This document shows, one piece after another, positions 1-10,080 of a stretch of 64,000 bases of DNA (the stretch's first letter is position 1; every line of letters begins with the position of its first letter). Under the pieces are notes generated by a model, which was not told the origin of the DNA, ran no database searches, and saw nothing but the letters and a program-made list of their open reading frames with translations. Source of the DNA: Henningerozyma blattae CBS 6284. Taxonomy: Eukaryota; Ascomycota; Saccharomycetes; Saccharomycetales; Saccharomycetaceae. The position numbers and the translations under genes are program-made. The stretch is from NCBI RefSeq assembly GCF_000315915.1, contig NC_020191.1:62001-126000 (forward strand). The letters run 5' to 3'.

Positions 1-1
1 T

Positions 2-309
2 TTGAATACGAATAGAAGTATAAACAGAAATATAAACATGAAAAGTAGTAATCCATCTTCAATCAGTAGAATAAATTCAATGGACCAAATTAATAATTAT
101 AATAACTTAAATAAGAAAGATTCTGCCAACATTACCAGACAAAACGGAATGATTTCTGAAAATCAATTATATAATAACAAAAAAGAAAAATCAGTACTGC
201 CATCTCTCCATATACAAAGAGGGATTCATTTAGCGATGATAATTCTAGAAACTATTTAAATGATTTTGATATTCAAAACAATAACTCAAATAAAAAATCT
301 AAATTGTAA
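2..309 (+). pseudogene. 3' end of an N/S-rich protein gene, apparently frameshifted
   Basis: The gene is open from the window edge, so its 5' part lies outside. The first frame (from base 2) encodes an Asn/Ser-rich segment and ends at 257-259. From about base 178 the frame one base back becomes open; it encodes a similar Ser/Asp/Asn-rich tail (beginning SPYTKRDSFSDDN) and stops at 307-309. The switch falls in the A-rich run at about 178-192, as expected if one A is missing. This could be a real mutation or a sequencing error. Just upstream of OST4, S. cerevisiae has YDL233W (MFG1) on the same strand, so this may be the MFG1 C-terminus. That is a position-based guess only, because the sequence is too low in complexity to recognise. 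Confidence 0.45.
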
Positions 310-360
310 CATTATAACTCATAAACCTTCAAACGTCTCTGTTATACAAGAATCTATAAA

Positions 361-408
361 TATTTTTATTTTTATTTTTATTTTTATTTTTATTTTTATT
401 TTTTTTTT
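361..408. repeat. ATTTTT hexanucleotide microsatellite
   Basis: Adenines recur every six bases from 362 to 398 in an otherwise pure T tract (seven A's), followed by a T run. It lies in the 3' flank of the partial first gene. The rest of the gap, 410-1167, is AT-rich with no gene that I can support. Confidence 0.85.
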
Positions 409-1167
409 ACTTTTACTTTTTTTTCTGTTATTCCTGCCTTTTTTTTATTATTGGCATGAGCAATTACTGCTTTTAAAGATAAGCATAACGTATCATTTGA
501 TTATAACTACCATGCCACATTGAAACTACCAAACTTCACATGATCTGAATTTGTGATATTTACTATGTATTACGATTATTTATTTTGTTTATCTATGTTT
601 CACACTTTATAGACTCTACGGCACTATGTACTATAAACTACACGCTATAATGATTAATTGCCTTTAGTACAAGCTGAGCATATATATACTTTTCCTTATT
701 TTTGAAATGAAACTATTTTATATATTTGATTTTAAATTTATAATCAGCATTTAATGAATATTTTTTTAAAATAATTGTGTCATCAAATCGATAGGTAATT
801 TTAATTTTTTTATATTTTTTTTCGTTATTCCTTATCAAAATTAACATTAGCGAAAAGCAAAATGACATCTGAAAATCTATAATGACTTTTCGAATTGTCG
901 AATTTTACAAGTTAAGAATGCAATCAGTGGTAATATAAGGATACAATGATAATATATTACAAACTAGGATATACATTGATCAATAATCTTTAACATTTGA
1001 AACTGGTTTTAAGGTTTCTATCTTGACACTTTAAAACAGCTCATTAATAGAAGCGAATTCTAAACAAACTCAAGGCAAAAAGAAAAAAAAAGAGGAAAAA
1101 AAAATAAATAGAAGGGCACACATAAAAGATTATTTTAACCAAAACTATAGATATTGTGTTTACGAGA

Positions 1168-2034
1168 ATGAATCTTATCAAATCGTTTATGAATTTTGGT
1201 GCAAAACCTCAAGAATTAGCAACCATTGCATTGGGCGAATTTGACTTATTAAGATCAGAACTTTCTCCTAAATCATCCTTAGAATGTATTTATAATGATT
1301 CTATTCTTTTCTTAAGAGAAATCAATCAATTTAGCTATGAAATTGTTGTTCAAAAAGTTTTGGATGAATTAGAAGAGACTAATGACGATTTCAATGATGA
1401 ATTGATGATTGATGATACAATTAGTGAGTTATCAGTTCAATCAAAAATAAAAGACAAAGAATGGGCTTTCCCAATCTCTGAAAAGCTAGAATTTTTCAAG
1501 AAATGGAATGAAAAGGGTGAAATTGTTTTCATTTGGAATAATATTTTGGGTGATGAAACCGATGAAAAAGTTCAATATATAATTGATTCTTCTATTGATT
1601 TAGATGATATCGAAACCTTTAAAGAAGGAATATATAGATGTGAATTTGCAACAAAATTTAGAAAACTTCCATCTCAAACACATGATGATTATTTAATTAA
1701 TAGAGAAAATTATTCAAATCAATTGGCAGATTTACAAAATTTACAACTACATTCGGAACTTTCAAATAATAGTCCAATACAACAAAATAATAGAGCATTT
1801 AATTCAAACCCAGATAATACTGTAGTTGACTTGACAGCTACAACGGGTTTAAATGAGTTAATAATAGACCCTAAACAAGAGAATGAAGAGACTCCAGATT
1901 CAACAGAAATTACAACTGGCTCAAGTTTTGATACTGAAAATTTCCAAGATGCTATTGATGTTTTAAATCCTAAAAAGATCGATATATCCCAAAGGATAGA
2001 ATCAAATAAAATTAGAAATTATCCAAAGCGATAA
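1168..2034 (+). CDS. Vid27-like protein, N-terminal domain only (288 aa)
   Basis: The N-terminal 180 residues carry the Vid27 family signature: LLRSELSPKSSLECIYN at residues 27-43, then a spacer and a second block from KDKEWAF (95-101) to the CEFATKFRKLP segment (159-168). Full-length Vid27 is about 780 residues with a C-terminal beta-propeller. This ORF stops at 288 with a divergent Ser/Asn/acidic tail, and I found no propeller sequence downstream. The tail contains VVDLT (219-223), which matches a SUMO-interacting motif. The reading frame also opens upstream with non-ATG codons; the first ATG is at 1168. VID27 is YNL212W, close to the YNL208W block, so this is the expected ancestral position. 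It may be a shortened ohnolog of VID27. Vid27 function is poorly known (linked to vacuole import and degradation), so no function is claimed here. Confidence 0.7.
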   Translation: MNLIKSFMNFGAKPQELATIALGEFDLLRSELSPKSSLECIYNDSILFLREINQFSYEIVVQKVLDELEETNDDFNDELMIDDTISELSVQSKIKDKEWAFPISEKLEFFKKWNEKGEIVFIWNNILGDETDEKVQYIIDSSIDLDDIETFKEGIYRCEFATKFRKLPSQTHDDYLINRENYSNQLADLQNLQLHSELSNNSPIQQNNRAFNSNPDNTVVDLTATTGLNELIIDPKQENEETPDSTEITTGSSFDTENFQDAIDVLNPKKIDISQRIESNKIRNYPKR

Positions 2035-2742
2035 GCCATAAGCTCTCTAATAAAATAGAATATATTTTCACTGAAAATATTATTCATTCGAGCACCAAAT
2101 TAATTATATTCCATAATACCACCATGCCTTTGTTAAATATATTTGAAATACCAACCTTTTTTGTTTGGTTTAATATGATACAGGTTCTTGAATTAAATTC
2201 TAGTCATTGATAACAGCTAGTACACAGATAATAAATACGCTGTGAGGAACCTTCAAGTATTTTTTTTTTCTATATTCTACTAATTTCTTTTTTTAATTAT
2301 TTTTTTCTTTTCTCTTAATTTTTCTGCATCTCAACTTTTAATATACTCTATGCATCTTCACTTCGTTTTATAAACACATTTATCCAAACTTTTATCTTAA
2401 ATTGATTAACCTATTTAATAATGTTTATTTCTTTAAAGACATTTTGCTTTCTAGTCCAATCACTACTTCTATTTACTAATTACAAAATATGGTTTTATAA
2501 TCTCTTCAATTATGAATTTATATTCTTTTTCAAATATGATTATTAGAATTGATAGTTTTATCCCTATTAATTCTTATTTTTGGGGGTTAAATTTTTCACG
2601 AAAAATCCGGCATATTTGAATGAATGAAATATTTCAATTTATTATCGCGTTTAAAATATTGTTAATTATTTCTTAATAAACTTATCAAATTTAATTAGTC
2701 AAAAATTTCAGTAGCCCATATCATTTCAACGCAAAACCAATA
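2035..2742. other. Intergenic spacer between VID27-like gene and OST4
   Basis: About 700 bases of T-rich DNA. I looked in all frames for the missing C-terminal half of Vid27 and saw nothing recognisable. The last hundred or so bases should contain the OST4 promoter. Confidence 0.5.
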
Positions 2743-2859
2743 ATGATCTCTGATAACCAATTGAACTCCTTAGTTATTTTCTTTGGTTTGACCATGATGA
2801 CTTTAATCGTTATTTATCATGTTGTGGATTCTACTTTCAATGAAAAGAAAAACAATTAA
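2743..2859 (+). CDS. OST4: Oligosaccharyltransferase subunit Ost4 (38 aa)
   Basis: A 38-residue protein starting MISDNQLNSL, with one hydrophobic membrane helix (about residues 10-28, containing MMTLIVIYHVVDST) and a short polar Lys/Asn tail. S. cerevisiae Ost4 is 36 residues with the same MISD-QLNSL start and MMTLIVIYH core, so identity is clear despite the size. Ost4 is a membrane mini-subunit of the ER oligosaccharyltransferase and holds the Stt3 catalytic subunit to Ost3/Ost6. It lies tail to tail with BRE4, exactly as YDL232W and YDL231C do in S. cerevisiae. Its small size makes it easy to miss. Confidence 0.95.
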   Translation: MISDNQLNSLVIFFGLTMMTLIVIYHVVDSTFNEKKNN

Positions 2860-3366
2860 TAATTGAAACCCATATACTATTAGCAAATACTTTTTTCTAG
2901 AAGACTTGTAAGTCATTTTTTATGATTGTACTTCATTCATGGGATGCTTAAAGAAGAATTACTAGATATTCTATATTAGCCTAAATATTCATTTTGGGGG
3001 AGATACTCCAGATGATACATTATTCTATTATTTTATAATCCATTGAATCTCAAATCACAATTTAAATACAATCCAATATATATTCTAAATAATTCTACAT
3101 ATTTTAAAATCATTATAATAATAAGAATTAAAACAGAAAAAACAAAACAAAACAGAAATGCCAGGTAAAAGAACACAATAACAAAGATCAATTCTCCAAG
3201 TAGCCAGAATATGCTGAAAATAAATTATAATTTGTAATGCATTAAGTCATATATTTCAATTAAATAAATATTATAAATGAAAAATTAATTTCTATAAATT
3301 AAAGAAAGTATGTCTGTTAAAGTAAAATAAGAGAGCGTAATTAAAATTAAGCAGCTCATGTAATGA
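2860..3366. other. Convergent 3' region between OST4 and BRE4
   Basis: AT-rich sequence between two converging stop codons. Two tiny ATG-led reading frames (at 3158 and 3310) stop within eight codons, and I see no gene. Confidence 0.6.
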
Positions 3367-6300
3367 CTAATAGGATTCTTCACCGAGAATATCTTTAGAA
3401 GCTTTAATTAAAAGATAAACTGATTTAGAAATATTTGTAAAAGTTTTTGAAAATTCTAATTTATGAATTTCAGTCCAATTTTCTAACTCGTAATCTTGAA
3501 TACTTGATGTAGAATCGATTTTATTCAAACCCGATGTTGAATTGGATATTATATTATTATCTGTCTTTTGAGTGGTTAAATTATTATCAATACTGCTTGA
3601 AAACTGGTTATCAGATCCACATTGAGTTGTTTCTACATTCGATTCTGATGGAGTTGATTCGTTATCATCTTTTTCATTATTGTTAAACATTCCCGTATTA
3701 AATGTTGGTGCATTTTTAGATGAGGAAGATTTAGTGGAATAGTATTTTTCAGTCGATTCAGGGTTATTATCATTTTCTTTTTCAAATTTATCAATGAAAT
3801 CATATAAACGTTTTCTTGCCAAGATTGAATTAGGCATATATCTTGGTAATTTATTGGTAGATCTAAAACAATTAGAAATGATGTAAAAATTAGTAATGAT
3901 GCTTGAAACACTATCTCTTCTTAAAGATAATAATGCCCTTATTGTAATTAGATTATTATCATTTTCCCATATTTCAAAATAAGTACCTGCAATTCTTGCT
4001 TCGATAATCTCTTGCAAAAGAACTTCACAAATAGATAATAATTCATCATATGCAATATAATTAAAATCTGGTATGAATCTTAATTCATCTTTAGCATTTT
4101 GGAATAATTTTCTTAATTCGAATAAACTTTGTGTTAATCTAACTTCCCAAATATGTGATAAAGATATTGTTAATTCTGTTGGATCATCTCCTGAGTCACG
4201 ATAAAGATATCTTGATGCAACTGATTGATATAATTGGCTTAAATGAGAAATAAATGATGATGTTGATAATCTTAATTCTTCACTGGCACTGAAAGACCAC
4301 ATGACCATATTAACTACTAATGATAAAGTGATACCAATAATTAAACAAATACTTATAACCCATGTATATTTCCATATACTGGCTGTAGTTAAAACTTCAT
4401 GTTGTGAAGGATGATGTAATTTCGAGTAAGGTTGTAAGGCCACTATCAAGTAGCAAATCAATGAAGTATATGATGAATTTGAATTATAAAAAATCAAGTG
4501 ATTAATTGACATTGGAACCACAAAGATTGAACTCATGACCATCATTACATATGGATTACCAAAATGTCTTGCTTGTAGTGAGCACCAACCCCAAAACATA
4601 CCAATTATTCCAAAGGCTAATCTTTTGAAGATAAACATCTTGGTGGTATAATAATTTTTATAACATAAAATATAAAATAATATTACCCCCCACCAACATT
4701 GATAAGTTTGATACCAATGATAAGACATCTTCAACCATGAAGGTAATGAAATAAAAGTAACGATAGTAATAATTTTAACAGACCATTTAAAATCATTACC
4801 ACTAAATAATTTAGTTAATTTCCAAAGTTTATATCTAATTGGATTTTTAGTGGTATGTAAATTAAAATCATTATGATCCATTGCTCTAATAAAGATTAAA
4901 TTATTATCCTCTTCAGAATTTATATTTTGAGAATCCTTATTATTTGAATTTAAATTTGAATAAGTATGCCTTGAAGTATAAATATTGTATAATTTTTCGA
5001 AAATATCATCAATAGAATTTTTAGTTTCAATATAATTATTAGTATTACCTTGGCCTGAATCAATTAACGATTGTAAAGGCAGTCTATGAATGGCACGATC
5101 TAATGGATATTGTGGAATATTAAAATGGAAATTAAATTTAGAATTCAAATTATGATTTGATATATCAATTAATTCTATTGAATCATCCAATATTAGAATC
5201 ATTGCTTTACAAATACTTCTTATTGTTTTAATAAATAATAATGAAGTTATAATTTTATCATCAAAATTATTTGAAATATTTTTTCTTGAAAAATTTGGAT
5301 CTGTATGACGTTTTTTACTTTGTAAGTTATAAATTAGAATTGAAAATTTCTTATATGAAGTATCAAGAGCAATTAATTTTTTTTGTAAAAGATATTTGGA
5401 ACGTTTAATTTTTTTATTTAATTCTAATTTGGATAAATTTTTTTTTGAATTATTCTTTGTTGGGAAATAATTAAATTTGAAAAACAATAAAGTGTCTTCT
5501 ATAATTTCTGTAGATCTGATCAATTCTATTATCATTTTAAAGACATTTATGGAAAAAGTATCCTTTAAGATATTTAATAGGTGAGAATTGAATTGTTCTA
5601 AATCTGAAGTATCATTAATATCCTTTAATTCTAAAGAGCTTGTTTCTTCACTTGTATTCATGTTAGTACTACTAGCAGAATTATTTTTAGATTTAGTCTC
5701 AAAAAGATTTTCATATAAAGATATCAATTCAGCTTGATCAAGAAGATAATTTTTAATGGGTAAGATTCTAATTAGAGCAATTAATTTTGTCATGGAATTT
5801 CTCAAATTGGTTAAAATTTTCAAATTAAATTTTGTAACGGTAAATTGAGTGGTTAAATCTCTATAAGAATTCGATAAATTAATATTAAACATTTCGATCA
5901 ATGGATTAATATTTAAAGTGAAATCTGTAGTGTTATGTTTATCGATCGAATTTAAAAATAAATCTCTAAGATCTCTATTTGTAGAGATGAAATTATCAAT
6001 GATTTCATTATTACCAAAATTGGGAAAAACTGCAATACAAATCAATAAAGATACTAATAGACCAAAAATGTATGATATACCAAAATCCCAAAAAAACATC
6101 CAATGCAAAGATGTAGCACCTTTAGTAAATGTCAATGAAACAGTATGTAAATAGATGAACCCAATAGCTGCAGTTAAAGTGAAATACATAAATCTTTGGA
6201 AATAAGCTCTTAACCAAGTAACAATGAAAAGTGCAATGAAAAGACTGGCAAATAGAATACCACCTTGATGATGTGCAACAGGGTTTGTACATATAGAGAT

Positions 6301-6711
6301 GTACCAAGCAAAGGAGGACCAGCCACATGCTAATACACCACCTAATAGAGATTGAATTGTGATTTCTAACTGGAACCCTACACTTCTTGCTGGATGATGT
6401 AAGATTGTGGCCAATGGTAAGAAAATTCTAAAATCATGACCGATCCATCTTCCAGCTGGATGAATGATACATAAGATAAATGCAATAAAGAAAGCCATGA
6501 AATATTTGATTAAACCTAGCACTACCATGGGATCTTTGAAACTCAATACCATTTTGTTATAAATCTGTAGAAAATATAATTTGATTTGATTTGATATGAA
6601 TTTTGCTGTTTTCCTCTTCTTATTCTTAGCATCATTTAAATTATCATTAGAATTTGCCATTATATTGACAGAATGGTCTGGTTTAGAGAAATAAGCATCG
6701 AAAAACCCCAT
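3367..6711 (-). CDS. BRE4: Bre4-like multispanning membrane protein (FUSC/aromatic-acid-exporter fold)
   Basis: 1114 residues, against about 1125 for S. cerevisiae Bre4. There is an N-terminal cluster of about five or six hydrophobic helices (residues about 60-240), a long soluble Ser/Asn/Lys-rich middle, and a second cluster (about 640-820). This duplicated layout is that of fungal Bre4/FUSC-type putative transporters. Bre4 loss fragments vacuoles and causes brefeldin A sensitivity; its substrate is unknown. The C-terminal 150 residues are Asn/Ser-rich. Position beside OST4 matches YDL231C. The first ATG in this frame is used, but an upstream out-of-frame ORF overlaps it and may encode the true N-terminus. 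Confidence 0.85.
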   Translation of the reverse strand: MGFFDAYFSKPDHSVNIMANSNDNLNDAKNKKRKTAKFISNQIKLYFLQIYNKMVLSFKDPMVVLGLIKYFMAFFIAFILCIIHPAGRWIGHDFRIFLPLATILHHPARSVGFQLEITIQSLLGGVLACGWSSFAWYISICTNPVAHHQGGILFASLFIALFIVTWLRAYFQRFMYFTLTAAIGFIYLHTVSLTFTKGATSLHWMFFWDFGISYIFGLLVSLLICIAVFPNFGNNEIIDNFISTNRDLRDLFLNSIDKHNTTDFTLNINPLIEMFNINLSNSYRDLTTQFTVTKFNLKILTNLRNSMTKLIALIRILPIKNYLLDQAELISLYENLFETKSKNNSASSTNMNTSEETSSLELKDINDTSDLEQFNSHLLNILKDTFSINVFKMIIELIRSTEIIEDTLLFFKFNYFPTKNNSKKNLSKLELNKKIKRSKYLLQKKLIALDTSYKKFSILIYNLQSKKRHTDPNFSRKNISNNFDDKIITSLLFIKTIRSICKAMILILDDSIELIDISNHNLNSKFNFHFNIPQYPLDRAIHRLPLQSLIDSGQGNTNNYIETKNSIDDIFEKLYNIYTSRHTYSNLNSNNKDSQNINSEEDNNLIFIRAMDHNDFNLHTTKNPIRYKLWKLTKLFSGNDFKWSVKIITIVTFISLPSWLKMSYHWYQTYQCWWGVILFYILCYKNYYTTKMFIFKRLAFGIIGMFWGWCSLQARHFGNPYVMMVMSSIFVVPMSINHLIFYNSNSSYTSLICYLIVALQPYSKLHHPSQHEVLTTASIWKYTWVISICLIIGITLSLVVNMVMWSFSASEELRLSTSSFISHLSQLYQSVASRYLYRDSGDDPTELTISLSHIWEVRLTQSLFELRKLFQNAKDELRFIPDFNYIAYDELLSICEVLLQEIIEARIAGTYFEIWENDNNLITIRALLSLRRDSVSSIITNFYIISNCFRSTNKLPRYMPNSILARKRLYDFIDKFEKENDNNPESTEKYYSTKSSSSKNAPTFNTGMFNNNEKDDNESTPSESNVETTQCGSDNQFSSSIDNNLTTQKTDNNIISNSTSGLNKIDSTSSIQDYELENWTEIHKLEFSKTFTNISKSVYLLIKASKDILGEESY

Positions 6712-6991
6712 CTCTTAATTCTTCTAAGTTGAAATCATTTAATTGGTTCCAATTATTTTTAGTAACGATAGAATTCAAATCATTTAATTTTAAATTATTT
6801 GTATGAATAGGGTTTTGTAAAGTGTTTTGTTTCGCTATAGAATTGCCGTGTCTAGAAGTACTGTTATTATTTTTATTGACTAAATCATGTAAATGTAAAT
6901 ATGACGACGTATGTGAATAAGAACCAGTAGAAATATTATCATAAAGATCATTCCGTCTCTTTACACTTTCCAATAAAGGATTTTGCTTCAT
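6683..6991 (-). other. Coding-like ORF overlapping the BRE4 start in another frame (102 aa)
   Basis: An ATG-led frame of 102 codons runs on the BRE4 strand into the first 29 bases of BRE4, one base out of register. Its product (starting MKQNPLLESVKRR) is Asn/Ser-rich like other cytosolic tails in this window. A hundred codons without a stop is unlikely by chance in DNA this AT-rich. The two frames would join by a +1 shift near the GGGGTTTTT run at about 6699-6707. It is either the real BRE4 N-terminus cut off by an indel (natural or assembly error) or a long upstream ORF. Confidence 0.5.
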
Positions 6992-9143
6992 GTTTCATAG
7001 ACTTTTGATAAAAGGATGAAGGATTAATATTTTCTTTTTTTAGAAAAATATCGTGTAGGTTAAATTAAAAGGAATGAATAGTAAATAACTAACTACCCCT
7101 CAAAATATATATATAAATATATATATATATATAAAAGAAAAAAAACGGAAATATATCTAGCAATGTGATTAAACGAATCTCTGAACAAAGTCAGGAATGC
7201 AGTGTAGAAAGCCTTATGAATTCTTATTGGACTTATTCTTTTTTTGTATATGTTAATAATTCTTTTTTATTGTGTTTTTTAAAAAAAATATTATTCAAGT
7301 TTAATCTGTAGATCTCTATTTTCATTTTTTTAGTATATGGATTTTTAAGGCTAAACTAGTTTTAGTAGTCAGTTACTTAGTCAATCCGTGTTAAATTTCT
7401 CCGCCTCCGACAAGTAATTACTAGCCGAAAATTCCCGAATGTAGTAAATCTCGGCTCTAAAAAAAAAAAAAAATTAAAAATATTCCAAAGGGCACGGCGC
7501 TATCACGAAATATCTTAATACGGCGCTACCATATATGTTATATACAGCGCTATCACATTACTATTAGTGACGCTACCATCTGAACTTCAGCTTTTTGTCA
7601 CGTGCTTTAATTTTTCAAATCCACCGAAAAAAGAAAAAAGAAAAAAAAGAATAAAAAAAAAAAGAAAAAAAAGAAAAAAAACCCTACTCGGCTCTGACTT
7701 TCCTCTTTCGGATGCCAAGGTGCGGTTTTCCCAACAAGGGAAACATACCAAAAACAGATATTAGGTACTGTTGCAGGCATTTCTGTGGCACCACAGAAAA
7801 TTTGTGCACTCCACAATATTTGTATTAGGCTCTTAAGATATTATAAAGATTAATTTTTCACCATGCTAAAATTTCATTCTATCATTAGTGAAGAGAAGAG
7901 AAAAAGACAAGGGCAAAGAGAAGAGCCTATAAAGAGTTTGAAACTAATTCTTATTGGGTCTTATCCCCTCAAAAAGAATTAATTTTTAATTATTTTATTA
8001 GACAGTTTGGATTAGACTAGAATGATGAGGAGAAAATTAACTAATCAATTGGAAGGTTCTGCAGTCTTTTTATTTATTTATATTTTTTTTTCTTTTACTT
8101 GTACGATACATATAATATACTGTCGTCATGAATGTATGTAAAACAACAAGCTTTTCTTGTTTAAGTCATTGACGTCGATCTTATTCCATTGCTAGTTGGT
8201 CATGTTCCACTACTTAATCTTGCTTTGCATGCTTTTTTATTATTATTTTTTTTTTCTACTAGACCATGACAGAGACAATTTTTTGAAGGGGAGACTCTCT
8301 TAGACAGATCTATATTTCGTGCAACGTGTTCTGGGCTCTTTATCTCGTACGCCATTTTTTTATTTTTATTTATTGTCACTTTTTTTTTTTCACTATTTTT
8401 GCCAAATCAACAACTCCTTTACCGGATGGATCTTTTCTTCTTTCTGTACGAAATGAAATGAAATTTATACAACACTATCTCGATCCAATTCCTTTACACC
8501 AGTGAGCATTCCCTTTCCAACTTGGCCCCTATACACAGCTCTGGTTATTCAATTCATACCAGTTTAGTTTCTGTTATCCTAAACCGCAATGGCAATGAAG
8601 AATTTACCAATCGTGTTCCATGTTTCTAAATTTATTAGTATTGCCCATTTTTTCATTCTAACACTTTCGTGTTGTTCTTGCTTTTTATTATTTTGTCTAA
8701 CTCTTGGAAGATATCTGTCCCAATTTGGACCACCATGTGCACAGCCGTCGTCGTTTCTACGGATGAAGTCTTATTTACTTACCTTAACAATTTCTCTAAC
8801 AGACTCTGACACAGCCCTTTATCTTTATTAGCAAAGGTTGGAGACATATGCCTCTTGAATACTAGCTTGCTACCGTACAGTCTTGTCTTGGCCATCGTTG
8901 GATATGACCTGTTTCTCTTTTATAGTATCGAAATTCCCATTGAATGTATCCCATACAGTATGCATGTTGTCTCATCACTTGATCAAATAAAATTAATAAA
9001 ATTATTTCTTCGGTATATATAAACATTAGAATTAGATTCAAATTAGATTTCTTGTCAAAACTTTTCTTTAGAAAAGAAAATGGAATAAAATAGAAAAAGC
9101 AAAATTGCTGCAATAAACCAAAAAAAGCAAACCAAGTACAACA
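6992..9143. other. 2.1-kb spacer between BRE4 and YNL208W
   Basis: This is the divergent promoter space of BRE4 and YNL208W, longer than typical here. It contains poly-A/T runs, an AT dinucleotide tract near 7110-7131, a purine run at 7626-7680, the GCGCTAYCA array at 7494-7580, and stress-element-type AGGGG (8287-8291) and CCCCT (8526-8530) pentamers upstream of YNL208W. S. cerevisiae has SSB2/SSB1 and PTP1 in the corresponding interval; I see no trace of either. An 80-codon ORF at 8589-8831 has no recognisable features. Confidence 0.6.
7494..7580. promoter_or_regulatory. Four-copy GCGCTAYCA element array
   Basis: Related elements start at 7497 (GCGCTATCAC), 7523 (GCGCTACCAT), 7547 (GCGCTATCAC) and 7570 (ACGCTACCAT), spaced 26, 24 and 23 bases. 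All are in the same orientation. A fifth single copy (GCGCTACCAT) is at 50175 upstream of the DCS gene. I do not recognise a factor for this sequence. Regular spacing close to two helical turns suggests a regulatory array upstream of BRE4 and YNL208W. Confidence 0.5.
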
Positions 9144-9755
9144 ATGTCCGCTAACGAATTCTACTCTGAAGGTGACCAAGGCTCTTACCAACAACCAAGA
9201 CAAGGTCAAAACCAACAAGTTCAATATGATCAAAACGGTCAACCAATTGCTGGTCAAGACGGTGACAGAGGTTTGTTCTCTACTTTGGTCGGTGGTGCCG
9301 GTGGTGCTTATGCCGGTTCTAAAGTTTCAGGTAACCACTCCACTATGGGTGGTGTCTTGGGTGCTATCTCTGGTGCTGTCTTAGCCAACAAGGCTGAAGA
9401 TCATTTCGAAGAACGTAGAAATGAACGTAAAGAAGATCGTCATGAAAGACATGAACACCATAACGCACAACGTTATGAACAACGTTACGACCAACAACAA
9501 CAACAACAACAACAACAACCAGGTGGATTTGGTGGTTTCGGTGAAGAACGTAGAAATGAATTCGGTGGTAGAAACGAGTTTGGCGGTAGAAACGAATTCG
9601 GTGGTAACAATGGCTTTGGCAATGAATTCGGTAGAGACGACCGTAGAGGTGGTTTCGGTGATGATTTCGGCGGTAGAGATGGTTATGGTAATGAAGACCG
9701 TAGAGGCGGTTATGGCAATGGCGGTTATGGTGACAATCGTAGAGGTGGCTGGTAA
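9144..9755 (+). CDS. YNL208W: YNL208W-like glycine/glutamine-rich protein
   Basis: 203 residues. The conserved N-terminal core, RGLFSTLVGGAGGAYAGSK followed by a glycine-zipper-like segment (GGVLGAISGAVLANK), is the hallmark of S. cerevisiae YNL208W. A charged Arg/His/Glu stretch follows (about 88-116), then a polyglutamine run (CAA repeats) and a C-terminal region of FGGRNEFGG-type repeats ending RRGGW. Codon choice is strongly biased to preferred yeast codons (GGT, AAC, GAC), unlike its neighbours, implying high expression. The S. cerevisiae protein is abundant, has mitochondrial associations and prion-like sequence; its function is not established. RIO2 follows on the same strand, as in YNL208W-YNL207W. 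Confidence 0.9.
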   Translation: MSANEFYSEGDQGSYQQPRQGQNQQVQYDQNGQPIAGQDGDRGLFSTLVGGAGGAYAGSKVSGNHSTMGGVLGAISGAVLANKAEDHFEERRNERKEDRHERHEHHNAQRYEQRYDQQQQQQQQQPGGFGGFGEERRNEFGGRNEFGGRNEFGGNNGFGNEFGRDDRRGGFGDDFGGRDGYGNEDRRGGYGNGGYGDNRRGGW

Positions 9756-10004
9756 TTTCAACTCTACTTTTGTTTTGTTTTCTCCCATACCATTCAAGTC
9801 TGGCTTAAAGAAAAACCCCTTTTTACTTCCATTTTCCCTCCCCATTCATTATCTATATATCTATAACTCCATCAATACTTACTTATTTGTATGTATCCTA
9901 CATAACTTTTATGACATAAATTAATAAATCAAACTAATAACGTAAATCTCATCAATTTTTTGTAACTTTATAATCAAATCTGCCGCTTAAGGTTTGAAAT
10001 TCCC

Positions 10005-10080
10005 AAACCCTAGGGTATTTTCTCTTTTGGGTAATTTTTTCTTATTTTTCCATGAAATTTCAACTAGATGAGATGAGATG
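10005..10080 (+). promoter_or_regulatory. Tbf1-like and PAC-like sites upstream of RIO2
   Basis: AAACCCTAGGGTATTT at 10005-10020 is a palindromic pair of ACCCTA/TAGGGT cores, as bound by Tbf1. GATGAGATGAGATG at 10067-10080 contains overlapping copies of GATGAG, the PAC core bound by Dot6/Tod6 at ribosome-biogenesis genes. Both lie 125-200 bases before the RIO2 start, which suits a ribosome-assembly kinase. Site identity is by consensus only. Confidence 0.55.

Noticed and set aside
7385..7393. TCCGTGTTA, a match to the published Yrr1 element pattern
   Set aside because: A single short degenerate match in the BRE4 upstream region; expected by chance and without supporting context.
7567..7764. 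Lys/Arg-rich 65-codon ORF
   Set aside because: It is a translation of a purine microsatellite run, not a protein-coding signal.
808..8086. Perfect 11-base ARS consensus matches (e.g. 808-818 and 8076-8086)
   Set aside because: Such matches are frequent by chance in DNA this AT-rich, and the origin consensus of this species is unknown.
8589..8831. 80-codon ORF with hydrophobic start in the YNL208W upstream region
   Set aside because: No recognisable family, Cys/Phe/Leu-rich composition typical of T-rich DNA, and it lies in promoter space; length is within chance.
9381..9924. ORFs of 154 and 167 codons overlapping YNL208W in other frames
   Set aside because: They are shadows of the repetitive, G/N-rich coding sequence; the YNL208W frame has the conserved protein.
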